Shown one piece after another: positions 1 to 5,069 of a stretch of DNA of 6,774 nt. Below the pieces are notes generated by a model. That model was not told the origin of the DNA. It saw only the letters and a program-made list of their open reading frames with translations, and did no database searches. This stretch comes from an uncultured Eubacteriales bacterium (GTDB taxonomy: Bacteria > Bacillota > Clostridia > Lachnospirales > Lachnospiraceae). The DNA is taken from contig ONXW01000198.1 of assembly GCA_900321915.1 (NCBI GenBank), positions 1-6,774 on the forward strand. The letters run 5' to 3'. The position numbers and the translations under genes were made by a program. The number at the start of each line of letters is the position of its first letter. Within the stretch, counting starts at the first letter, position 1.

Positions 1-63
1 GAGGCCGAGGGCACCGGGGACGGCGCCCTCACAGACGGGAACATCGCGGCCTGCCATCTGTAA
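1..63 (+). CDS. Possible C-terminal end of a convergent plus-strand gene (partial)
   Basis: The first 20 codons of the window are open in frame 1 and end in TAA at 61-63, giving a tail that finishes ...NIAACHL. Nearly all third codon positions are G or C, as in the definite genes here. The stop lies about 22 nt before a hairpin terminator that would also work in the plus direction, which is what a convergent gene end would look like. The tail is too short for me to recognise a family. The other two plus frames are also open across this stretch, and a minus-strand reading is possible, so this call is tentative. Confidence 0.35.
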   Translation, partial: EAEGTGDGALTDGNIAACHL

Positions 64-84
64 TAGCCATAACCTTCAGGAACC

Positions 85-142
85 AAAAAAGCCCTTCCGG
101 CTCCGGCCTGTGTTCTGCACAGCCGGTGCCCGGAAGGGCTTT
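85..142. terminator. Strong rho-independent terminator, probably bidirectional
   Basis: A perfect 13-bp inverted repeat has arms at 88-100 (AAAGCCCTTCCGG) and 130-142 (CCGGAAGGGCTTT). The stem is extended inward by an imperfect CCGGCCTGTG/CACAGCCGG pairing around a small loop. Read on the minus strand, the stem follows the CAP-protein stop codon by about 12 nt and runs into a T tract (complement of the A run at 85-90). Read on the plus strand it is followed by TTTCTTCTTTATATTTT, so it could also stop a convergent plus-strand gene ending at 63. Confidence 0.9.
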
Positions 143-154
143 CTTCTTTATATT

Positions 155-733
155 TTAGTATCCGAACTCCTGAGCCCAGTACCAGGTGCCGCCGGCCTCG
201 TAAAGGCCGATGCCGCAGGTGGTGAAGCTGCCGTTCATGATGTTGGCGCGGTGAGCCGGGGAGTTCATCCAGCCGGTCACAACGCCGCTGGCGTTGTTAT
301 ACCCGTACGCCAGGTTTTCCCCGTACATGATGTCAGCGCAGACGGTGTACCAGTCCGCGCCGTTCGGCCTGGTGTGGGAAAAGCTTGCGGGAAGCTCGGT
401 GGCGCGGATCATCGCGCAGGAGGAAAGGTTGTCATTCCAGGTGAGGGAACCGAGGCCGCTGCCTGCTCTCTGCTGGTTGACAAGATCCAGGGCCTGTCTC
501 GCCGCCGACTGGTAGTTCACACCCTGCCATGCATTGGCGCCCTGCATCATGACGGTCGGGTCAATATACGGCGCGCCCATGGCTTTCGGCTTTTTCCTGA
601 ACGGCGCCTCATCGTCGACCCCGCCCTGCGGTTTCCTTGTGGCAAAGAAAATCCCGACACAGATAATAACGAGCGCAGCGCCGCAAAGAGCGTAGAGCTG
701 CTTTTTGCTGAGTTTTCCGAATATACCGTTCAT
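155..733 (-). CDS. Membrane-anchored CAP/SCP-domain (YkwD-like) protein
   Basis: This is a 192-residue CAP-superfamily protein (SCP/PR-1 fold), probably extracytoplasmic and tethered by an N-terminal signal anchor. Residues 1-12 are basic, about 13-31 form one hydrophobic segment, about 32-75 are a charged, flexible linker, and 78-192 are the CAP domain. The hallmarks are visible: LVNQQRA at 84-90, the cavity residues E113 (ATEL), H120 (FSHTRPNG), E139 (GENLAYG) and H161 (SPAHRANIMN), and the terminal YWAQEFGY. Three cysteines in the domain (C106, C132, C173) allow at most one disulfide. The start is the ATG at 731-733 because AGGAGGGG lies 6 nt upstream. An in-frame extension reaches back to a TTG at 812-814, but that overlaps the predicted -10 box. 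Bacterial CAP proteins often occur in the envelopes of Firmicutes, and their biochemical role is mostly unknown. The gene seems to be monocistronic, with its own promoter and terminator. Confidence 0.9.
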   Translation of the reverse strand: MNGIFGKLSKKQLYALCGAALVIICVGIFFATRKPQGGVDDEAPFRKKPKAMGAPYIDPTVMMQGANAWQGVNYQSAARQALDLVNQQRAGSGLGSLTWNDNLSSCAMIRATELPASFSHTRPNGADWYTVCADIMYGENLAYGYNNASGVVTGWMNSPAHRANIMNGSFTTCGIGLYEAGGTWYWAQEFGY

Positions 734-813
734 TCCGGCCCCTCCTTCTGTTATTGCTGTCCCGCCCCCTCGACGGATACAGCCGGTCATGCTCTCTGAC
801 TTGTTATGTCTCA

Positions 814-842
814 AGTATAGCCGAAGGCATTTTCCCGGTCAT
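814..842 (-). promoter_or_regulatory. Predicted sigma-A-type promoter of the CAP-protein gene
   Basis: On the minus strand, ATGACC (837-842, 4 of 6 matches to TTGACA) is separated by 17 nt from TATACT (814-819, 5 of 6 matches to TATAAT). Transcription would start near 807, leaving a leader of about 75 nt before the ATG at 733. The position between the trmL stop and the CAP gene fits. An AT-rich inverted repeat lies directly upstream. The evidence is by sequence match only. Confidence 0.55.
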
Positions 843-844
843 CC

Positions 845-864
845 ATCAAAAGTAGTGTTTTGAT
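845..864. repeat. 20-bp AT-rich inverted repeat between trmL and the CAP-gene promoter
   Basis: ATCAAAA (845-851) and TTTTGAT (858-864) are perfect 7-bp arms around a 6-nt GTAGTG centre. The repeat begins 1 nt past the trmL stop codon and ends 2 nt before the -35 box of the CAP promoter. The stem is too AT-rich for a strong terminator and has no T tract after it on the minus strand. It could be a weak 3' end for the trmL operon or a dyad operator for the CAP gene. The function is unknown. Confidence 0.45.
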
Positions 865-865
865 C

Positions 866-1369
866 TCACTTTCGGTTTTTCCAGGACAGCCGGTGAAGTT
901 GCCCGGTTTTCTGCATATTCTCAAATCCGTTCTGGCGAAGGGCCTCATAGAGGATAACAGCCGCGGAGTTCGCCAGGTTTAAGGACCTGGTCTCCTCCAG
1001 CATGGGAATCCGCACACAGGTCTCTTCGTGCTCCACCAGGATCTCCTCCGGTATCCCGCGGCTTTCCGGCCCGAACATAATGTAGCAGCCGGGCTCGTAT
1101 TTCACGTCCGTGTATACCTGATAAGCCTTCGTGGTGGCCATGTAGATCTTCTGTCCCGGGTGTTTCTCCTGAAAGTCCTGCCAGTCGATATAAACCTCAT
1201 AGTCCAGGTGCGGCCAGTAATCGAGCCCCGCGCGCCGGATTTCCTTCTGGTCCAGCCGGAACCCGAGAGGCCCGATGAGATGCAGCTTTGCCCCCGCCGC
1301 CACGCAGGTGCGGCCGATATTTCCGGTATTCAGCGGCATCTCCGGCTCATAAAGCACAATATTCATCAT
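866..1369 (-). CDS. trmL: tRNA (cytidine/uridine-34 2'-O)-methyltransferase, SPOUT family (TrmL)
   Basis: At 167 residues this is a full-length TrmL-type SPOUT methyltransferase. The family uses S-adenosylmethionine to 2'-O-methylate the wobble nucleotide of certain leucine tRNAs. The start IVLYEPEMPLNTGNIGRTC holds the N14/R20 region of motif 1. Motif 2 is IMFGPESRGIPEEIL (97-111, with E102 and R104). Motif 3 is IPMLEETRSLNLANSAAVILYEALRQ (121-146), which forms the trefoil-knot cofactor pocket. No extra RNA-binding domain is present, as expected for TrmL. The first ATG (1367-1369) overlaps the upstream aminotransferase stop by 4 nt as ATGA. A second ATG follows at once (1364-1366), and AAAGGA spacing favours that second one slightly, so the protein may be 166 residues. 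It is probably translationally coupled to, and the last gene of, the sua5 operon. Confidence 0.93.
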   Translation of the reverse strand: MMNIVLYEPEMPLNTGNIGRTCVAAGAKLHLIGPLGFRLDQKEIRRAGLDYWPHLDYEVYIDWQDFQEKHPGQKIYMATTKAYQVYTDVKYEPGCYIMFGPESRGIPEEILVEHEETCVRIPMLEETRSLNLANSAAVILYEALRQNGFENMQKTGQLHRLSWKNRK

Positions 1370-2547
1370 TCCTTTGCCGCCGCTTCGGCGTCCAGCCTGG
1401 CCACAAACCGTTTCAGCCTTGTCAGGGCCTTCTTCAGGTCCTTCAGGGAGTAGGCGTAGGAAATCCGGAGGAATCCCTCGCCGCAGTCGCCGAAGGCGTT
1501 GCCCGGGACGATGGCCAGCTTCTCCTCCATCAGGAGCCTTGTGGCAAATTCATCCGACGTCATGCCGAACCGCTTGATGCTCGGAAATACATAGAAGGCG
1601 CCGAAAGGCTCAAAGCAGTCCATCCCCAGGTTCCGGAGCTCGGAAACCAGGTACCGCCTTCTCTCATTGTATGCCTCGCGCATCTGGGCAATGTCCTCGT
1701 CGCCGTTCCGCAGCGCTTCCACCGCGGCGTACTGGCTGGTGGTCGGGGCGCACATAATGGCAAACTGGTGAATCTTCACCATCTGGGAAAGAATCTCCCG
1801 CGGGCCCGCCGCATATCCGAGGCGCCATCCCGTCATGGCGTACGCCTTGGAAAAGCCGTTGATAAGTATGGTCCTGTCCCGCATGCCCGGCATCTGGGCG
1901 ATGGAGACATGCTCCCCCTTGTAGGTCAGCTCGGAGTAAATCTCATCGCTGATGACATAGAGGTCTTTTTCCGCCACCACTTCCGCCACGGCCCTGAGGT
2001 CATCCTCTTCCATGATGGCTCCCGTAGGGTTGTTGGGGAACGGCATGATCAGGACCTTGGTTTTCGGCGTGATCTTCTCCAGGAGCTCTTCCCTCGTCAG
2101 GCGGAAATCATTCTCCGCCTTCAGCTCGATCGGCACCGGTACGCCGCCCGCAAGGATGGTGCAGGGCACGTAGGAGACATAGCTTGGCTGCGGGATCAGC
2201 ACCTCATCGCCCGGATCCAGCATTGCCCGGAGCCCCAGGTCGATGGCTTCGCTGCCGCCGACGGTCACCACTACTTCCTTCAGCGGGTCATAGGTCAGGC
2301 CCAGCCTGCGCCGGAAGTATTCCGCTATCGCGACGCGCAGGTCTTTTAAGCCCGCGTTGGAGGTATAAAAGGTGCGGCCCTTCTCCAGGGAATAGATTCC
2401 CTCCTCGCGGATATGCCACGGCGTGTCAAAATCCGGCTCGCCGACACCAAGGGAGATGGCGCCCTCCATCTCGCTGACTACATCAAAAAATTTTCTGATA
2501 CCGGATGGCTGGATTCCGGTAATTGTTTTTGACAGTGGGTTTCTCAC
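1366..2547 (-). CDS. PLP-dependent class I/II aminotransferase, PatA-like
   Basis: A complete 393-residue fold-type I aminotransferase. The start is GIQPSGIRKFFDVVSEM (11-27), and the substrate-side segment is ISLGVGEPDF (31-40). GGSEAIDLGLRAML (97-110) is the phosphate-binding region. PNNPTG (171-176) and DEIYSELTY (201-209) hold the residues that contact the pyridine ring. K234 in GFSKAYAMTGWRLGY (231-245) is the Schiff-base lysine, and R361 in GFLRISYA is the expected carboxylate-binding arginine. All catalytic residues are present. The closest match I can recall is Bacillus PatA and related broad aminotransferases. The amino donor and substrate cannot be read from the sequence. It starts with GTG (2545-2547) overlapping the Lrp-type regulator's TGA by 4 nt, with no strong ribosome binding site of its own, so translation is probably coupled. 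Its stop overlaps trmL. Pairing with the regulator suggests amino-acid-responsive control, which is an inference. Confidence 0.92.
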   Translation of the reverse strand: MRNPLSKTITGIQPSGIRKFFDVVSEMEGAISLGVGEPDFDTPWHIREEGIYSLEKGRTFYTSNAGLKDLRVAIAEYFRRRLGLTYDPLKEVVVTVGGSEAIDLGLRAMLDPGDEVLIPQPSYVSYVPCTILAGGVPVPIELKAENDFRLTREELLEKITPKTKVLIMPFPNNPTGAIMEEDDLRAVAEVVAEKDLYVISDEIYSELTYKGEHVSIAQMPGMRDRTILINGFSKAYAMTGWRLGYAAGPREILSQMVKIHQFAIMCAPTTSQYAAVEALRNGDEDIAQMREAYNERRRYLVSELRNLGMDCFEPFGAFYVFPSIKRFGMTSDEFATRLLMEEKLAIVPGNAFGDCGEGFLRISYAYSLKDLKKALTRLKRFVARLDAEAAAKE

Positions 2548-3026
2548 GGCATCACCAGCATCCTTTCGTCCTTAGGCTCGTCACAGATAATGGTGCCGTA
2601 GTCCTTGTACTTTTTCAGGATAAAATGAGTTGCAGTGCTCTGCACCGGGCCGATGGTGGCCAGCTTCTCAGCGACAAAATTAGCCACGCCGCGCATGGAC
2701 TTGCTCTCCACGATAACGGTGAAGTCAAATCCGCCGGACATCAGGTACAGGGCCGTCACCTCCGGATACTGGTAAATGCGCTCGGCAATCTTATCGTATC
2801 CCATATCTCTCTGGGGGGTCACCTTCACCTCCACCAGGGCGACAACCTTCTCCTCCTCCATCTGTTCCCAGTTGATCAGGGTGTGATAGCCGCAGATGAC
2901 GCGGTCCTCTTCCATCTGCTCGATCTCGCGGGCCACATCCTCCTCGCGCTCTCCCAGGAGCTCTGCCAGCTCCTTCGGGCTGATACGGCTGTTTTTTTCC
3001 AGCACTGCCAGAATCTTCTCTCTCAT
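2544..3026 (-). CDS. Lrp/AsnC-family transcriptional regulator
   Basis: This 160-residue protein has an N-terminal winged helix-turn-helix (about 1-50, with SRISPKELAELLGEREEDVAREIEQMEED as a helix pair) and a RAM (amino-acid-binding and oligomerisation) domain at about 60-140. The RAM signature is seen in VVALVEVKVTP (61-71), the SGGFDF turn (97-102) that forms part of the effector pocket, and STATHFILKKYKDYG near its end. The N-terminus is slightly shorter than in Lrp itself, since the family's first LDxxD helix turn is abbreviated. AAGGAAGGA lies 5 nt before the ATG at 3024-3026. The stop overlaps the GTG of the aminotransferase gene. Members of this family usually bind DNA as dimers or octamers and sense amino acids. 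Because of the shared transcript, it may control its own operon or the aminotransferase, but no operator can be identified here. Confidence 0.92.
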   Translation of the reverse strand: MREKILAVLEKNSRISPKELAELLGEREEDVAREIEQMEEDRVICGYHTLINWEQMEEEKVVALVEVKVTPQRDMGYDKIAERIYQYPEVTALYLMSGGFDFTVIVESKSMRGVANFVAEKLATIGPVQSTATHFILKKYKDYGTIICDEPKDERMLVMP

Positions 3027-3048
3027 ATCGTTCCTTCCTTTATCCCTT

Positions 3049-3654
3049 TTACTGCCTGTTCATCTCATCCGGCGCCGGGAAATCCAGATACGTCAGTATC
3101 TCTCCGCTGTGAAGCTTCTTCCCCTTCGTCCGGTCCATCCATCCGACAACACTGCATCCGATCCCCATGCCGCCCAGGGCAGCTGCCGCCTGTTCGCCGT
3201 TTCCGGCTGTCATCAGAAGGCACCCCTTCGCGTTGAGCCGGTATGGGTTCCGGTCCAGCAGTTCACAGATCTCAATCACTTCCTGGCGCAGGGGGATTTT
3301 CCGCAGATCCGCCTCAAACCCGCACCCCGCTGCCGCGGAGAGGTCCCACAGGGCGGCGAGAATCCCGCCGTCCCCAGGCACGCACACGGCCGTAAGCCCC
3401 GCCTCTTTCCCGAAGGAAACTTCCTCCGGCGTCCCGGGCAAAAGCCTCCTGTCGCATTCGGCGTACAGCCTGCAGCACCGCGCGGTGACTGTTTCCGGAA
3501 AATGTTCCCGCAAAAGGCTGCGGTTCCGCTTTGCCAGTTCTTCCGCACCGTACAGACCGCAGGTCCCGGCAATCAGGATGCTGTCCCCGGGCCGGGGGAT
3601 ACCCGCCGTCGGGGCGATGGCACACTCCCGCCTGCGGAATACTTTTTCCGGCAT
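3049..3654 (-). CDS. Stand-alone, divergent AIR-synthase-related C-terminal domain protein
   Basis: The 201-residue product resembles the C-terminal half of clostridial AIR-synthase-related proteins (PurM/HypE/ThiL/SelD superfamily). It starts at the hinge: RPGDSILIAGTCGLYGAEELAK (21-42) corresponds to the usual ...PGxDIvvTkxIGLEGTaiLAK. GGILAALWDLSAAAGCGFEADLRKIPLRQEVIEICELLDRNPYRL (96-140) matches the core of the C domain. The N-terminal ATP-binding domain is absent, and the preceding DNA encodes another small protein, so this is not a frameshifted full-length gene. The family motif around HDxTEGG is replaced by CVPGDGG (91-97), and the usual SSGSLL is AKGCLL (142-147). There are 10 cysteines. 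A nucleotide-dependent catalytic role is therefore unlikely, while a binding or partner role is possible. The ATG (3652-3654) follows the preceding stop by 2 nt and lacks a clear ribosome binding site, which suggests coupling. The family assignment is from memory of sequence patterns. Confidence 0.7.
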   Translation of the reverse strand: MPEKVFRRRECAIAPTAGIPRPGDSILIAGTCGLYGAEELAKRNRSLLREHFPETVTARCCRLYAECDRRLLPGTPEEVSFGKEAGLTAVCVPGDGGILAALWDLSAAAGCGFEADLRKIPLRQEVIEICELLDRNPYRLNAKGCLLMTAGNGEQAAAALGGMGIGCSVVGWMDRTKGKKLHSGEILTYLDFPAPDEMNRQ

Positions 3655-3656
3655 AA

Positions 3657-3773
3657 TCAGTGGAAGATGGCCAGGGAACCAATCACCATGCCGCCGACCA
3701 TGGCAACGACAACAATAATCACAATAACAGCAGAAATAGTCTTCCTGCTTCTCGGGTCATTAAAATCAAACAT
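3657..3773 (-). CDS. 38-residue single-pass membrane miniprotein
   Basis: A short gene of 38 codons plus TGA. The protein has a charged, soluble N-terminus (MFDFNDPRSRK, 1-11) followed by one strongly hydrophobic helix (about residues 12-36: ISAVIVIIVVVAMVGG then MVIGSLAI), ending FH. By the positive-inside rule the R8/R10/K11 cluster would keep the N-terminus in the cytoplasm. AAGGAG sits 7 nt before the ATG, one of the best ribosome binding sites in the window, and makes the gene credible despite its size. It lies 15 nt after the sua5 stop and 2 nt before the AIR-synthase-like gene, so it belongs to the same transcript. I do not recognise a named family. It has no cysteine or catalytic motif. 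A small membrane adaptor or regulator is possible, but nothing here proves a function. Confidence 0.75.
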   Translation of the reverse strand: MFDFNDPRSRKTISAVIVIIVVVAMVGGMVIGSLAIFH

Positions 3774-3788
3774 CTCTGAACTCCTTCT

Positions 3789-4862
3789 CTAAACCTTTTC
3801 TATATGATATCCGGCCGCCTTGTTCAGCCGGTTCATAATCGCCTGTCCCAGGTGATCCTCCGGAAACCCTTCCGAGAATATATACTCCGTGCCCCTGTCA
3901 TCGAATTCCCGCAGCACCGCGTACAGGTTGTGGGCCACGGATTCCTCCGAATCCCGCCTGCCGATGCTGAGGACATTGCCCGCAGGATAACGGCGGATGG
4001 TTTCATCCGTACAGATGATTCCCACCTTCTTCCCTGCGGCAGCCTTTTTCGCCGCCAGCTCGCGGATCCGGGCAACCACCTTCTCCGTCTCGCCCTCCAC
4101 CAGCGTCAGGTCCGCCTTCGGGGCATAATGGCGGTACTTCATGCCGGGCGCCTTCGGGTGCACGCCCGCGCCCACCGGTCCCGTGATGGCGGGGTCGATT
4201 CCCACCTCTCCCACGGTTTCCCTGAGCATCTCCATGGTGACGGCACCCGGGCGCAGCAGTACGGGAATCTCTTCCGTCACATCCACGATGGTGGATTCCA
4301 GCCCGATGCCTGTCTGCCCGCCGTCGAGAATCATGTCTATCCGCCCGTTCAGGTCCTGGAAGACATGCTCCGCCTTCGTCGGGCTCGGCCGTCCGGAGGT
4401 GTTGGCGCTGGGCGCCGCGATGGGTACGCCTGCCTGGCGGATAAGCTCCGCCGCCTGCCGGTCCGAAGGCATGCGCACCGCGACGGTGTCGAGCCCGCCG
4501 GTGGTCTCCTTCGGGACACGGTCATTTTTCCGGAAAATCAGGGTCATCGGCCCGGGCCAGAAGGCCTCCGCCAGCTTCCTTCCCGTCTCCGGGATCTCCT
4601 CCGTGATCTCCTCTACCATGTCCATGTCGCAGACGTGGGCAATCAGGGGATTGTCCGAGGGCCTTCCCTTCGCCGCGTAGATGCGCCCGGAAGCTTCCGC
4701 GTCCAGGGCGTTCCCGCCCAGCCCGTAGACCGTCTCGGTCCGGAAACCGACCAGGCCGCCGTTCCGGATAACCTCCGCCGCAAGGCGGATGCTCCGCATA
4801 TCCTCCCCGGTAAACGGATCCGCGTCCGAAACCTTCAAAACTCTGGTAATCAATGCTTGCAC
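3789..4862 (-). CDS. sua5: L-threonylcarbamoyladenylate synthase, long Sua5 form
   Basis: The enzyme joins threonine, bicarbonate and ATP into threonylcarbamoyl-AMP, the donor for t6A37 of ANN-decoding tRNAs; TsaB/TsaD/TsaE finish the reaction. The 357 residues fit the long two-domain type. The YrdC domain (about 23-210) shows GGLVGFRTETVYGLGGNA (35-52), KGRPSDNPL (65-73), PSANTSGRPSPT (151-162), GLESTIVD (187-194) and LRPGAVT (203-209). The conserved linker HPKAPGMKYRHYAP (235-248) is followed by the Sua5 C-terminal domain (about 250-350). All main active-site motifs are intact. The chosen start is GTG at 4860-4862. A TTG three codons later has slightly better spacing from a weak AAGAAG site, so the exact start is uncertain. 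The gene follows the terminator of the GH18 gene and begins the operon that ends with trmL. Confidence 0.95.
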   Translation of the reverse strand: MQALITRVLKVSDADPFTGEDMRSIRLAAEVIRNGGLVGFRTETVYGLGGNALDAEASGRIYAAKGRPSDNPLIAHVCDMDMVEEITEEIPETGRKLAEAFWPGPMTLIFRKNDRVPKETTGGLDTVAVRMPSDRQAAELIRQAGVPIAAPSANTSGRPSPTKAEHVFQDLNGRIDMILDGGQTGIGLESTIVDVTEEIPVLLRPGAVTMEMLRETVGEVGIDPAITGPVGAGVHPKAPGMKYRHYAPKADLTLVEGETEKVVARIRELAAKKAAAGKKVGIICTDETIRRYPAGNVLSIGRRDSEESVAHNLYAVLREFDDRGTEYIFSEGFPEDHLGQAIMNRLNKAAGYHIEKV

Positions 4863-4890
4863 TTCTTTCTATTCTCTGCAGTTTCCTGAA

Positions 4891-4925
4891 ATTACAGTAT
4901 CTTATAGTCTAATATAGATTTTGGA
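4891..4925 (-). promoter_or_regulatory. AT-rich candidate promoter region for the sua5 operon
   Basis: Between the GH18 terminator and sua5 the sequence turns abruptly AT-rich. On the minus strand it contains TATATT (4911-4916), TATAAG (4901-4906) and GATACT (4896-4901), each a plausible -10 box. No good -35 box is found at 17 nt from any of them, so the exact promoter cannot be fixed. A start near 4885-4895 would give a leader of about 25-35 nt. A promoter is expected here because a terminator precedes it. Confidence 0.4.
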
Positions 4926-4972
4926 AAAAGTAAAGGAAAATGGGGATACCCGCCGATTTGCGGATACCCCCA
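4925..4972 (-). terminator. Rho-independent terminator of the GH18 gene
   Basis: The arms 4960-4972 and 4941-4953 form a 13-bp stem in minus-strand RNA, fully paired when two G-U pairs are counted, with a 6-nt loop (4954-4959). It is followed by U-rich sequence (UUUUCCUUUACUUUUU, complement of 4925-4940). In the plus-strand RNA the two G-U pairs become A-C mismatches, so the hairpin is directional. It lies about 97 nt after the GH18 stop and separates that gene from sua5. Confidence 0.88.
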
Positions 4973-5069
4973 CAGTCATTATCTTAAGTCTTGTCTGTTT
5001 ATCGTTCTGTTGATCTGCATTTCTATCTGTCCGTGTTTCTTCCGATCTATAGGCAATACTCCTTTTTTA

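Noticed and set aside
734..814. 27-codon N-terminal extension of the CAP protein, starting at TTG 812-814
   Set aside because: The TTG overlaps the predicted -10 box and has no ribosome binding site. The ATG at 733 has AGGAGGGG at good spacing and yields a normal signal anchor.
1288..2349. Long plus-strand open frame of 353 codons opposite trmL and the aminotransferase
   Set aside because: It is antisense to two clearly recognised genes, has no family resemblance, and is rich in Arg/His/Gly/Pro as expected from the reverse of GC-rich coding DNA.
3655..3788. Remains of a missing N-terminal AIR-synthase domain upstream of the 201-residue gene
   Set aside because: The stretch is filled by the miniprotein gene and its ribosome binding site, and beyond it lies intact sua5. 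No glycine-rich ATP-binding segment is seen in any minus-strand frame.
3804..4889. Plus-strand open frame of 361 codons opposite sua5
   Set aside because: It mirrors a full-length Sua5 with all motifs intact. The composition is typical of an antisense shadow, and no conserved motif is seen.
4979..5056. Possible 25-codon minus-strand ORF starting at TTG after AAGGAG in the GH18 3' region
   Set aside because: The ribosome binding site is only 2 nt from the TTG, the peptide has no distinctive feature, codon use is AT-rich unlike neighbours, and it ends just before the terminator stem. It is more likely untranslated 3' sequence.
4863..5069. Riboswitch or T-box leader before sua5
   Set aside because: The only strong structure is the GH18 terminator. 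The leader after the likely promoter is about 30 nt, too short for a known riboswitch or T-box.
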